Shown here: one piece after another, positions 26,405-34,845 of the stretch | Position numbering within the stretch: position 1 is the first letter of the stretch | Layout: each line of letters begins with the position of its first letter | Assembly (NCBI GenBank): GCA_019359505.1 | Contig: JAHHHD010000001.1 | Coordinates: 186,001 to 250,000, forward strand | Source of the DNA: Drouetiella hepatica Uher 2000/2452 | GTDB taxonomy: Bacteria; Cyanobacteriota; Cyanobacteriia; Elainellales; Elainellaceae | Direction: 5' to 3' | Length of the DNA: 64,000 nucleotides | The notes under the pieces: model-generated | Seen by the model: only the letters and a program-made list of their open reading frames with translations | What the model was told of the DNA's origin: nothing | The model's database searches: none | Program-made: the position numbers and the translations under genes

Positions 26405-27742
26405 CTACTCAAAGCTGCACATTCTTAACCGTGCCATAAATGTGGGCAAAGTCTGGTTATCCACACTACAGCCCCCCCGACCAGAGCCAAACCCGCCATT
26501 TTGCAGTGCTTTCCACCAGGGCACCGTCCAGAACCAGAGCGCTGGTAAATGTCCTTGGGGTGCCTCTAGGCTAAAGTTGAGCTGATTGTAATATTTAAGA
26601 AACTCTAGGTGATCGGTCCACCACTCCATTTTTCTAGCAAAATCTAGCACCTGATCTTGGACAACGCGGGAAGGCAGGTTATTGGTAAAGCTCGTCCGAG
26701 ATCGCTTGGGAATGGGATAGGCTTGCCACTGTGCTGTAAAGCCAAACTTGCCGCCGCTATAGTAGCTCCAGAGGCGATCGATCGTATGTAAATCAAGGCA
26801 AGGAAGCTGGGTAAGAGCATCGGCATTGAGCCAGCCAGCCGCAGCGCGATCGGCTGCTTTGAGCATGACGACAAGGGTTTCTCGATCGGCATCTAGCCAT
26901 TTTTGCTGCTTCAACAAATCCCGCAGAGTCGTGTAATCTATGCCTTTTTCAGAGCGGAGGTTTATGGGTTCAGCATCGACGGATTTTGCTAGAGCTGCGA
27001 TCGGTGGCGCGGTCGGCGGTAGCTCAGGCGGAATCTCTTGCCTAGAGATGAAAGAGGCTGATTCCGTAGGAGTTGCCGTAGGAGCCATCTGAGCATAGGC
27101 AATGCCACCGGGCACGATCAGAGTGGGGGGAGAATCTATGGGTTCAGGCTGATCTAGACCCTGTGCTAAATTTAGCGAGCTTGAAGGCGTTGGAAGCTGA
27201 GTCAAATGTCGGGAGAGCACCTGATCTTCAATGACCGCAATATCGCTGCCTTGAAGTTTCAAGGAATGCTGGAGCCTGACCAGGCGATCTTGAACAGATT
27301 GACTAAACGGTAGTCCGAGAGCGATCGCTTGAGTAAATTCTTGCTCGTATCGCTTGAGCTGCGCCTGATAGTCTTGCGCCTCAGGCTCTAAATTCGGTTG
27401 AGGTTCAACAGGGCGAGCTTCGCGGGGCGGTTGAGTGGGATTGGCGACTATATCATGAGTCAGTGCGGCACTGGAAGCGCTATTTGCCTGGAGTGAAGAG
27501 ACACGCTCACCCGATCGATCCGCAGAACCCGCTTGCGCCAGAAGTTCCAGTACGCGCCGTTCGATCGCTTCAGCTTCAGCAGAGGTCAGCTTGAGCTGAG
27601 TCTGCTGTCGTTGCAAGATAGAGCGATTGACCGCAGCAATCTCGCCATTGCGAGCATATTGCTTGACAAAAATCGCGTAGGATCGAGCGGTTTCAGGCGT
27701 GATCATAACTAACAGACCGATCGCGGAGGTAACTTCTCGCAT
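26405..27742 (-). CDS. GUN4 domain protein with repeated N-terminal helical module
   Basis: The C-terminal half holds a GUN4 domain (about 265-400: YTTLRDLLKQQKWLDADRET, LPCLDLHTIDRLWSYYSGGK, FGFTAQWQAYP). GUN4 proteins bind porphyrins and stimulate Mg-chelatase. In front of it are two related helical modules: residues 13-60 (SYAIFVKQYARNGEIAAVNR, TSAEAEAIERRVLELL) and about 130-180 (RYEQEFTQAIALGLPFSQSV, QGSDIAVIEDQVLSRH), joined by Pro/Ser-rich linkers. This is one of the multidomain GUN4 paralogues of cyanobacteria rather than the short GUN4 itself, so a chlorophyll role is not certain. Starts are possible at ATG 27742 or 27706. Confidence 0.85.
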   Translation of the reverse strand: MREVTSAIGLLVMITPETARSYAIFVKQYARNGEIAAVNRSILQRQQTQLKLTSAEAEAIERRVLELLAQAGSADRSGERVSSLQANSASSAALTHDIVANPTQPPREARPVEPQPNLEPEAQDYQAQLKRYEQEFTQAIALGLPFSQSVQDRLVRLQHSLKLQGSDIAVIEDQVLSRHLTQLPTPSSSLNLAQGLDQPEPIDSPPTLIVPGGIAYAQMAPTATPTESASFISRQEIPPELPPTAPPIAALAKSVDAEPINLRSEKGIDYTTLRDLLKQQKWLDADRETLVVMLKAADRAAAGWLNADALTQLPCLDLHTIDRLWSYYSGGKFGFTAQWQAYPIPKRSRTSFTNNLPSRVVQDQVLDFARKMEWWTDHLEFLKYYNQLNFSLEAPQGHLPALWFWTVPWWKALQNGGFGSGRGGCSVDNQTLPTFMARLRMCSFE

Positions 27743-27870
27743 CCTACGCTAGATCCAAGCTTCCGTAAACTGTTCCGATCGCGTTTTGCTCTGTCTTGCA
27801 TCGGTCTGGTAGTGACAAATCTGGGCATAATTTTTTGGAAATCCGCGCTCTCTTCAAAAAAATCACACAC

Positions 27871-27971
27871 ATAGCGCTACGCGCTTAGATCCAATGAGTT
27901 ATTTTTTGAGAGCCGCACGGAGCGCGGCTCTCAAAAAATAACTCGTCCTAACTCAATCATGTAATGCTATA
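27871..27971. repeat. Palindromic dispersed repeat, family B copy 1
   Basis: The element begins ATAGCGCTACGCGCTTAGAT and ends TCATGTAATGCTATAC. The perfect 21-bp hairpin (27896-27916 with 27924-27944) reads GAGTTATTTTTTGAGAGCCGC in the left arm up to its last base. The complement of the tag GTTAGGACGAG follows the right arm. It lies between the ABC ATPase stop and the GUN4 gene. Confidence 0.85.
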
Positions 27972-27988
27972 CCACTAGCAAGGTTCAT

Positions 27989-28729
27989 CTATTCCCAATC
28001 TTCAATATCTTGGGTTTCAGCCTCGATCAAGCCCTGCCTCAGATCTGCCCAGACCATCTGTTCGGCAGATAAATCTTGAACCAATTTGCCTTGGCGCAAA
28101 TGCAGAACATGGGTACAAAACTGCTGCGCTAGCTCAAGCTGATGGTTCACCATGAAAATTGTCATCTGCTGAGTTTGCGCCGTCTGAATCAGAGTTTCAA
28201 TTAGATGATGACTGCGTCCGGCATCCAGAGCTGAGGTTGGTTCATCCAGTAAAAGCACCTTGGGCTGAATTACCAGGGCACGAGCGATCGCCACTAATTG
28301 CCGTTGCCCTACAGAAAGCTGTACTTCGGTGCGATCGAGCCACTCGTGAGGAATATGAAGCTGCTCAGTCCAGGTGCTGATCCGCTGCTGAGCCTCTGAT
28401 TTCGGCATTCCCCGTAGCGATAGAGGATATGCCAACGCCTGCCGTACCGTCATGCCCAACAGCTTCGATTCCTGGGAGACTAACGTGATTTGCTGGCGCA
28501 GTGGAATCACCGGAATTTGACGAATGTCCTGCCCTTCAAAAAAAATCTGTCCCTGACTGGCTTCACTGAGACGATTGAGCAGCCGCAGCAAAGAGGTCTT
28601 TCCGGCTCCAGATGCGCCTACAACGGCAACGCGATCGCCCTGAAATACCTTACAGGAGATATCTTGCAGTAGCCGCTGGGCACCTGCGTTGAGGCTGACG
28701 CGATCGAGCAGGAGTTGGGGAGAGGGCAT
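27989..28729 (-). CDS. ABC transporter ATP-binding protein (orphan)
   Basis: ATPase subunit of 246 aa. Walker A is VGASGAGKTSLLRLLNRL, the Q-loop is TLVSQESKLLG, the signature is LSVGQRQLVAIARAL, Walker B is KVLLLDEPTSALDAG, and MVNHQLELAQQFC is the H-loop. The RLLNRLSEASQGQIFFEGQDI pattern resembles STAR1/FetA-like and phosphate-type ATPases. No permease gene lies next to it; the neighbouring membrane protein (28757-29344) does not look like an ABC permease. Substrate is therefore unknown. The gene is probably co-transcribed with the two membrane-protein genes upstream. Confidence 0.88.
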   Translation of the reverse strand: MPSPQLLLDRVSLNAGAQRLLQDISCKVFQGDRVAVVGASGAGKTSLLRLLNRLSEASQGQIFFEGQDIRQIPVIPLRQQITLVSQESKLLGMTVRQALAYPLSLRGMPKSEAQQRISTWTEQLHIPHEWLDRTEVQLSVGQRQLVAIARALVIQPKVLLLDEPTSALDAGRSHHLIETLIQTAQTQQMTIFMVNHQLELAQQFCTHVLHLRQGKLVQDLSAEQMVWADLRQGLIEAETQDIEDWE

Positions 28730-28756
28730 TGAGTGAACAGTGAGGGAGCGGAGATT

Positions 28757-29344
28757 CTAGAGGGCGACAAGTCCTAGCGAAAGGGCTGTCCAGATTGTCC
28801 AAGTGTCGATCGCTAATAAAAATAGCGTCAAGACCAGCAGAATTAGATACATCCAGGGTTGAGACAGCGGCTTGACATCGGTAGTATCGATGCCCGTTTT
28901 GGCTTCAACCTGTTGCACGAGCCTAGCAAATCCGGCTACCCGCATCGGCAAGAGATAACCCTGTCCCGACTGGCTGAGGAAATAATAGACAATGCCGCCC
29001 TGCCCTGTAGAACGAGGCTTGAGAGCCGTGATTTCAGCCCAAGGTAGCGACCAGCCTTTGCGCCAGAATTGCGGTACCCAGTTGGGATAAGTGACTCGAA
29101 TTTCCTCATCGTCCAGAATTACCCGCTCGCAAAGAACGGCATAAAGGGCGATCGCTCCTAGCGCCAAACCCACTGACAGCCAGAGAGGAGGCACCGGAGC
29201 CTGAGTGACCTTTGCCAAAAAGGGTAAGGGCAGCGTTAGAGCCACATACAGCAGCAGCAGCGTCAGCCGAATCAGTGGAGAGAGCCGGAAGATCTGGGGT
29301 GAGATAGGAGCAGACACGGAAAGATTGGCAGGTTGGAAAGACAC
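28757..29344 (-). CDS. Membrane protein with PH-like photosystem-assembly-style domain, unknown
   Basis: 195 aa from GTG 29344. Two membrane helices near the N-terminus (LIRLTLLLLYVALTLPLPFL; PLWLSVGLALGAIALYAVL) are followed by a soluble strand-rich part (VILDDEEIRVTYPNWVPQFWRKGWSLPWAEITALKPRS, with a YPxW-W-LPW pattern like PH-type YdbT/YcdB domains) and a C-terminal helix (MYLILLVLTLFLLAIDTW). The layout fits cyanobacterial PH-domain membrane proteins of unknown role. It lies 27 bp upstream of the ABC ATPase on the same strand. Confidence 0.7.
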   Translation of the reverse strand: MSFQPANLSVSAPISPQIFRLSPLIRLTLLLLYVALTLPLPFLAKVTQAPVPPLWLSVGLALGAIALYAVLCERVILDDEEIRVTYPNWVPQFWRKGWSLPWAEITALKPRSTGQGGIVYYFLSQSGQGYLLPMRVAGFARLVQQVEAKTGIDTTDVKPLSQPWMYLILLVLTLFLLAIDTWTIWTALSLGLVAL

Positions 29345-29397
29345 AGAGGGCGCTTGATTAAATTGATTAAGGGGCTTCTACTAGGGTAAATGCTTTC

Positions 29398-29474
29398 CAG
29401 CAAATGCTCTGACCAGCAAATGCTCTGACCAGCAAATGTTCTGACCAGCAAATGCTCTGACCAGCAAATGTTCT
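29398..29474. repeat. Tandem 16-bp repeat, five units
   Basis: Units of CAGCAAATGCTCTGAC begin at 29398, 29414, 29430, 29446 and 29462; units three and five have T for C (ATGTTCT), and the last is cut short. The array ends at the stop codon of the DUF4079 gene, so it lies in the 3' untranslated part of that transcript. Confidence 0.9.
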
Positions 29475-29910
29475 AAGGCAGGTACTTTTGCACCACCAGC
29501 CAACCTGTAAACGTCACGAATGAAAAGCCTAGAAAAAGCGCGACATTCAGTCCCACATGCAGCGGTCTTGCCCAAGGGCGTTTGGGGCTAATTTGGCTGG
29601 CGCTCCAGGCGGAGGCGATTGTCAAACTCACTACCGCCAGACCTGCGGGTAAATGCGCCGAATGTCCTAGGTTGCCATAGTAGCCGATCGTGCCCATCAG
29701 ACCTACTGCCAGCAGTAGCAGCACTAGACCTACCATTGTGCCGCCAATGCCGTAGTGTAAAGGTCGCAGCCATCGAGGACGAGGCTGCCCCTGCACCCGT
29801 GTCAAAGACATCCATCCGCCCGTCGCTATCAGCAAAACATAGGCAGTCAAGGATAGACCCATTGACCAGGCTGCAATCCGCCAGAGCCAAAGAAAGGAAG
29901 GAAGATTCAC
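29473..29910 (-). CDS. DUF4079 family membrane protein
   Basis: Cyanobacterial four-helix membrane protein, 145 aa from GTG 29910. The helices are about 5-30 (FLWLWRIAAWSMGLSLTAYVLL), 48-75 (LHYGIGGTMVGLVLLLLAVGLMG), 85-105 (LPAGLAVVSLTIASAWSA) and 118-140 (VGLNVALFLGFSFVTFTGWLVV). The histidines in RPLHYGIGG, LGHSAHLP and RPLHVGLN are spaced as possible heme ligands, a feature shared with cytochrome b561-like bundles, but heme binding is inference. The family is widely conserved in cyanobacteria and unassigned. The coding region runs straight into the tandem repeat at its 3' end. Confidence 0.8.
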   Translation of the reverse strand: MNLPSFLWLWRIAAWSMGLSLTAYVLLIATGGWMSLTRVQGQPRPRWLRPLHYGIGGTMVGLVLLLLAVGLMGTIGYYGNLGHSAHLPAGLAVVSLTIASAWSASQISPKRPWARPLHVGLNVALFLGFSFVTFTGWLVVQKYLP

Positions 29911-29934
29911 AGGAGAATGAAGTAAGTTATGCCT

Positions 29935-31029
29935 TTATTCTCCCTCTTCTTCCGGCAAAATTCGTAGCCGAATGGTACGTGAAAAACTGCCATCTGGATC
30001 GCCAAGGCTAATCTCTACCGTTTCGTTGGTGAGCGGAGTGAGGTGAGAGAGGAGCGATCGCAAATTTGGCGTACTCACACCACTATCTAGATAAACTCGC
30101 TCAGATAGAGTATTCATACGCTTCCAGGTCGTGTAGAGCTTGGCGATCATCTGCTCTAGCTGGGCGGCTTGGCTCACGAGTTCGGCAGTGCTGTTGAGAC
30201 AGCCGATGCGTAAAGCCTCCTCTAGGGCAGACTCCAGATCGAGCGATTCATGGGCAAGAGACTGTACCTGACCCGCAGCGTTGAGGTATTTCGCCAGATA
30301 GCGTGCCTCAGCCGTCACCTGCTTAACGGTATCTACATCAGGATTTTCTGCTACCTCTGCCCGCAGAAAAGTCTGATGCGATTCGGGAAGCTTCTCCATT
30401 TCACGGACAAGCGGGGTCAGGTATCGAGCTGGAATGGTGCTGTTGGCTGCCTTCTCTTTGATTTCGATCGGCAATAAATCTGACGTAACCGCCGTCCATT
30501 CATCCACCAACTGCCGCACTTCGCGTTGAGTGACTCGCGGACTAGCGTTGTTTTCCCTCAGGCGATCGCTCACCATTTGCTGCACTTCTGGAGCCGCCTG
30601 AGCCGTGGCAATGAAGGCGCGCTTGCTAAAGTGGCTAACTTCTTCGGAGTCTAAGATGCCGTCCTCTAGTAATTGATCGGCGCTGGTTGCCAGCTCAATT
30701 AGTGAATATGCCTGAGTTTTGCTGATTTCTCGGTCTTTTAGCCAATTGAGAAAGCCAATGCCGTGATCGCTGCCGCGCTTCTCACGATCGCGTACTGCCC
30801 GCAAAATCCGTCCGCGCCAGATATCTGTCTGTAGGTCAAAGCGATCGCACACCTGCCATGCGGTTTCTACCTGCTGCTGAAACTCATGCTCCGAAATCTG
30901 GTCATCTTCAGGATCAGGCACCTGGAAATCTAGCACGGCATTTGTGCCTAAGTCTTTAGAAAAATTGGGCAGAAGCACATCGGAACGGGTGTTAAAACTG
31001 CCATCTGAAAACTGGACTGCGTGAACCAT
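29935..31029 (-). CDS. Conserved cyanobacterial protein, unknown function, 364 aa
   Basis: I recognise no named domain. The N-terminus reads MVHAVQFSDGSFNTRSDVLL, then a region rich in helices: WRGRILRAVRDREKRGSDHG, FLNWLKDREISKTQAYSLIE (a helix-turn-helix-like pattern resembling ParB/KorB-type or phage regulators), VTQREVRQLVDEWTAV, then a long helical middle and a C-terminal strand region (VEISLGDPDGSFSRTIRLRI). No signal peptide or membrane helix is seen. The KTQAYSLIELA motif suggests nucleic-acid binding, but this is inference. It is 24 bp downstream of nothing coding on its strand and faces the sigma factor gene in tandem. Confidence 0.7.
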   Translation of the reverse strand: MVHAVQFSDGSFNTRSDVLLPNFSKDLGTNAVLDFQVPDPEDDQISEHEFQQQVETAWQVCDRFDLQTDIWRGRILRAVRDREKRGSDHGIGFLNWLKDREISKTQAYSLIELATSADQLLEDGILDSEEVSHFSKRAFIATAQAAPEVQQMVSDRLRENNASPRVTQREVRQLVDEWTAVTSDLLPIEIKEKAANSTIPARYLTPLVREMEKLPESHQTFLRAEVAENPDVDTVKQVTAEARYLAKYLNAAGQVQSLAHESLDLESALEEALRIGCLNSTAELVSQAAQLEQMIAKLYTTWKRMNTLSERVYLDSGVSTPNLRSLLSHLTPLTNETVEISLGDPDGSFSRTIRLRILPEEEGE

Positions 31030-31181
31030 TCAATGCTTTGGAGTAACAGCCGACATATTATGCCATGCTCTCTGGCGATCGAGTTGGCAAAGTTTGTAGC
31101 TTAAAGTTCGTGGCTCACGGCAAGACGATCGCGTTACTTAGCAGCGTTTCGTTAAACATCCTACAGACTGGAGATTTTGGG

Positions 31182-31220
31182 ATTAGGTTTGGTGGGGGCG
31201 CAGCCCCCACCAAACCTAAT
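31182..31220. repeat. Perfect palindromic hairpin (family C)
   Basis: ATTAGGTTTGGTGGGGGC (31182-31199) pairs perfectly with 31203-31220 around a 3-nt GCA loop, the same geometry as family A. The flanks differ from A and B. It lies 14 bp beyond the sigma factor stop codon and may serve as its terminator. Confidence 0.85.
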
Positions 31221-31234
31221 TTGCAGGAGGTCTA

Positions 31235-32233
31235 TTAGCTAGCTAAATAGGCTCGGACATTTGCTTTGCGACGACGAAGATGATCTAACGCCTGACGCTC
31301 TAGCTGACGAACCCGCTCACGGCTGATGTTCATCCGCTGACCCACCTTGGCAAGAGATAGCTCATTACCATCTGCTAAGCCAAACCTTAAGACCAGAACC
31401 TCTCGTTGTTGAGGCGTTAGCTCAGCCAACATACTCTCTAGATCTTGACGGAGAGACTCTTGAGTTGCATAGGTTTCTGGAGAAGCATTTTCGTCTTCCA
31501 ACAGATCCTGTAGCTCAGTGTCCTGATTATCCCCAATTCGCAGCTCCAAAGAGACGGGCTGCCGTGCCATCATGAGATACTCACGAATTTGGCTTGGCTC
31601 TAACTCAAGCGCCTCTCCAATCTCTGCTGGATTAGGACTTCGTCCAAGCTGTTGGGTTAGCTCTCGCTGAACTCTCTTAATTTTGTTAAGCTTTTCAGTG
31701 ATGTGAATGGGTAAACGAATCGTGCGAGCTTGCTGAGCGATCGCTCTCGTAATTGCCTGCCGAATCCACCAGTAGGCATAGGTCGAGAATTTGTAGCCCC
31801 GCACCGGATCAAACTTCTCAACACCGCGTTCCAGACCTAGAGTACCTTCCTGAATCAGATCTAGAAACTCTAGATTTCGCTTCTGGTACTTTTTGGCGAT
31901 CGCAACCACTAGCCGCAGGTTTGCAGAGATCATCTTTTGCTTGGCTCGCTGCCCCAAACGCAACGCTTGAGTCAAATCAGCTTCGCTCATTTGCACTTCA
32001 GATGCCCACTCTGCATGAGCTGGTTCACGGTCTAGCTTTTCAGCAAGCTTATCCTTAGCTTCTAAAAGCGCCATCAACTGCTGAACCTGCTTACCAAAAA
32101 CAATTTCTTGCTCATGGGTCAACAAAGGTACACGACCGATTTCATGAAGATAGGTGCGCACCATATCTGCGGTAAATGCTGGCTTGCTGGCTTTGCCCTT
32201 GGTGGTTTGAATATCGATGTTTACAGTTGGCAT
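31235..32233 (-). CDS. Group 2 RNA polymerase sigma factor (SigB/SigD-like)
   Basis: 332 aa, lacking region 1.1 of the primary sigma factor. Region 1.2 is FTADMVRTYLHEIGRVPLLT; 2.1-2.2 NLRLVVAIAKKYQKRNLEFL; 2.3-2.4 GYKFSTYAYWWIRQAITRAI, which contacts the -10 element; region 3 RLPIHITEKLNKIKRVQREL; and region 4.2 LSLAKVGQRMNISRERVRQL for the -35. The final VRAYLAS is typical of cyanobacterial group 2 members. These factors act in stress and dark responses, and in nutrient shifts. The exact letter cannot be fixed without a tree; SigB-type is my guess. A 714-bp gene-free leader precedes the start at ATG 32233. Confidence 0.92.
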   Translation of the reverse strand: MPTVNIDIQTTKGKASKPAFTADMVRTYLHEIGRVPLLTHEQEIVFGKQVQQLMALLEAKDKLAEKLDREPAHAEWASEVQMSEADLTQALRLGQRAKQKMISANLRLVVAIAKKYQKRNLEFLDLIQEGTLGLERGVEKFDPVRGYKFSTYAYWWIRQAITRAIAQQARTIRLPIHITEKLNKIKRVQRELTQQLGRSPNPAEIGEALELEPSQIREYLMMARQPVSLELRIGDNQDTELQDLLEDENASPETYATQESLRQDLESMLAELTPQQREVLVLRFGLADGNELSLAKVGQRMNISRERVRQLERQALDHLRRRKANVRAYLAS

Positions 32234-32947
32234 AGAGCGACAGAGAACTCCTTATAATCAGGACTAATGGGAATACGGTGCCCCGGAAACCTTAGTTTCC
32301 TAGAAACAAAAATAGTTAGGCGGTTAACGGTTTAAGGTTTACAAAACTAGATCAGCGCCATGGCTGTGAAGCGAGAAGATTGTGGGAGAGCAGTAGGGTG
32401 AAATCTGAGGCGATAAATGCTTGCGCAGGTTAATGTTTGCTAAGTGCGTCTTGAAATTTTTTAGCTGCTTGAGGCTCTCTAGCTGCAACCTCGGAAGCAA
32501 TTTCTAGTAGGAACAATCCTTTGTGGCAAATGTTCACTAGGCTGAGTCTGCTGAACCGTGGAATACGTCCATCAAGTACGTTTACCAAAGCGGTGAGCTA
32601 GGAGATCCTGGAGTGATGACGATCGTTCCTGAAACTGGCAAACCAAAAGATGTACTAGCAATATCGTAGATGAGGTGTATGAAAGCCGGAATCGTTACCA
32701 GTTTGAATTGCTTACAATTGTATTACAATTTTAAGGTTCCGTAAAGAGGTCAGCTCTCATCCGATCGGCTGAACTTGTGTAAGATTTTCTTTGCTGCTTC
32801 ATAGAGTGCTTCATTAAACCAGTCGCAAATTTAGAAACGAATTTAGGAGAAAGAGGCGCATCCTTTCCCCGTTCTAATATGATGCAAGATTATCTTGAGG
32901 CAGAAGTACGGGAAACCTAGAGGGATAACCGAACTGTAATATTTCTA
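32234..32947. other. Long leader/promoter region, no gene seen
   Basis: About 714 bp between the sigma factor start and the stop of the HerA-like gene (both leftward). No ORF has coding character. The stretch includes A/T-rich blocks around 32700-32740 (ACAATTGTATTACAATTTT) suitable for promoters. A long leader would be consistent with regulated expression of a stress sigma factor, which is inference. Confidence 0.45.
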
Positions 32948-34675
32948 CTAAAACCCTAAATCCGCTTTGGCGGCTTCAGCGGCTCGAAATAGCGGCTCGT
33001 TGGGCATTTCCTCCCAAGCGCGATCGCCAATTTCGGCATAGAAAGTCTCGTCGTAGGGGCGGGTGCGAACCACGACAGGCATCGGCACCGCGTGACCCAG
33101 AATGAGAGCCTGCTGCTTAGAATCGAGCTTTGCTAGAACCGATCGCAATGCCTGACCGCCTGAAACGCCTGTGAAAATAGCGTCGATGTCTTTTTCGTCG
33201 TTTAGCAGCGCCGTAATCCGCGTACCGACCTGAGACATTACCTCGTTATCAATGCCAGATGGACGTTGATCAACGACGAGGAGTGTAACGAAGTATTTGC
33301 GCATTTCACGGGCGATCGTGCCAAAAATAGTTTGACGGACGGTGCTGGGATCAAGGAAGCGGTGAGCTTCTTCGATGGTGATGACGAGCTGATGGGGGCG
33401 ATCGCTGGGGTTTTTCGTCTGTAAAAACTTCTCAGCTTTGTGGACATAGCTGGCGTGAATCCGACGGGCAATGACGTTGGTTGCCAACATATAGGACAGC
33501 ATATTGGACTGAGAGCCAAACTCGATCACCACATGCTTTCCGGCTTCTAAAGACTCCAGAATCTGTCCGACGTAGTTTTTGGGGCAAGTGTTCCGCAGAT
33601 ACTTCAAGTCGTCTAAGCGAGTCAGCTTGCGCTGGAGCGCCATGATGGAAGACTTGCTCCCCATCTTCACCTCACAGAATTCCTGAATCTCCTCATTGCT
33701 CATGGACATCAGGCGGGTAATCCAGGTTTTGCCAAACTCGTTCCGGAGGATGATCGCATTTTCTAGACTAGCTTCCGAGAGGTTGAGTTCGCCTCGCACC
33801 AGCGCCAGATCCTCTACGTCAATTTGGTCATAGCTGATGTAAAGCTCCTGGGCATCCCGCACGCCGCGCCGCTTGGTGGATTCGGGATCGAGGGTGTAGA
33901 CCTGGACGCGATCGGGAAATAACTGCCGCAAGCCTTTGACGGTGCTAAATTGCTTGCCTTCTCGCGCTGCCTCCCAGCCGTATTCTGAGTGCATATCAAA
34001 GATCAGGTTGACGGCAGCACGCTTGCGAATAATGCCGGAGAGCAGCAGTCGAGTTAAGAATGATTTGCCCGTACCCGACTTGCCAAATATGCCGTTGCTG
34101 CGCTCGACGAAGCGATCGAGATCAATGCAAATGGGGACATCCATGTCGATCGGCTGACCGATGGCAAAGTTGCGGCGATTGGGGTCATCCTCCCAGCCAA
34201 AGACGGCACGAAAGTCTCGATGGGCAGCGTCATACACCTGGCTAAAGTGGCTAGGAATGGTTTTGACGGGCTGCAATTCTACGTCGTTGGTCTGCGCTTC
34301 GTAAGAGCCAAGCTTTCCAGCAGCTTTCTTGGTTTTATTTTTATCTGAGGTTTTCCCCGAATCTGGGCGATCGCGATTAGCAGGCGTAAACATCAGCATT
34401 GGGGTCAGGTTGATGGTGCCATAGGTTCCCGTTCCGGCAAGCACCTCCTGCAAAAATAGGTTGCTGGGATCAGGCGGATTGGAAAGGATACGCGGACTAG
34501 AAGTGCCCAATGCCACATCCGTTAACATGCAGAAGAAGCGCGATCGCACCCCTTGCACCACCAAAAATTTGCCAACCCGCATGTCTTCTACCAGAACATC
34601 CGCATGAAGTCGCACCTCTAATCCCTGGCTGAGGGAACCTTGAATGACGGAACCTAGCGGCTGCTCTGGATTCAT
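32948..34675 (-). CDS. herA: HerA-like ATP-binding protein (DUF87)
   Basis: Hexameric translocase/ATPase of the HerA-FtsK superfamily, 575 aa. The N-terminal HAS-barrel (about 1-110: GSVIQGSLSQGLEVRLHADVL) is followed by a RecA-like core with Walker A IFGKSGTGKSFLTRLLL, Walker B-type VITIEEAHRFLDP, and sensor-like LLVVDQRPSGIDNEVMSQVG with LNDEKDIDAIFTGVSG. HerA works with the NurA nuclease in DNA end resection; a NurA-like gene is present 27 kb away in this window, not adjacent. Start ATG 34675. A degenerate 24-bp repeat (34716-34785) lies directly upstream. Similar DUF87 proteins also occur in defence systems, so the role is not settled. Confidence 0.85.
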   Translation of the reverse strand: MNPEQPLGSVIQGSLSQGLEVRLHADVLVEDMRVGKFLVVQGVRSRFFCMLTDVALGTSSPRILSNPPDPSNLFLQEVLAGTGTYGTINLTPMLMFTPANRDRPDSGKTSDKNKTKKAAGKLGSYEAQTNDVELQPVKTIPSHFSQVYDAAHRDFRAVFGWEDDPNRRNFAIGQPIDMDVPICIDLDRFVERSNGIFGKSGTGKSFLTRLLLSGIIRKRAAVNLIFDMHSEYGWEAAREGKQFSTVKGLRQLFPDRVQVYTLDPESTKRRGVRDAQELYISYDQIDVEDLALVRGELNLSEASLENAIILRNEFGKTWITRLMSMSNEEIQEFCEVKMGSKSSIMALQRKLTRLDDLKYLRNTCPKNYVGQILESLEAGKHVVIEFGSQSNMLSYMLATNVIARRIHASYVHKAEKFLQTKNPSDRPHQLVITIEEAHRFLDPSTVRQTIFGTIAREMRKYFVTLLVVDQRPSGIDNEVMSQVGTRITALLNDEKDIDAIFTGVSGGQALRSVLAKLDSKQQALILGHAVPMPVVVRTRPYDETFYAEIGDRAWEEMPNEPLFRAAEAAKADLGF

Positions 34676-34715
34676 GCCTGAATGTATATGCCTAGATAAA
34701 AATTAGTGAATCTGC

Positions 34716-34785
34716 GAGTTAATACGCCTGTCCTATTATGAGTTAATACGTTCGTTCTATCAATTGATACAGACGTTCTATTCAC
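34716..34785. repeat. Degenerate 24-bp tandem repeat upstream of herA
   Basis: Three units spaced 24 bp share GAGTTAATACG-x-x-TGTTCTAT-like sequence: GAGTTAATACGCCTGTCCTAT, GAGTTAATACGTTCGTTCTAT and TTGATACAGACGTTCTAT. They sit 40-110 bp before the herA start codon, where repressor or activator sites would be expected. Confidence 0.55.
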
Positions 34786-34845
34786 AAACTTATGCCATCT
34801 GAGCTAGCTGCTATTCTCTGTAGCGTTGCTTGGCAAAGATTTGAG

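Noticed and set aside
29398-29474. Tandem repeat array considered as a CRISPR
   Set aside because: The repeats are contiguous 16-bp units with no spacers, and no cas genes are present.
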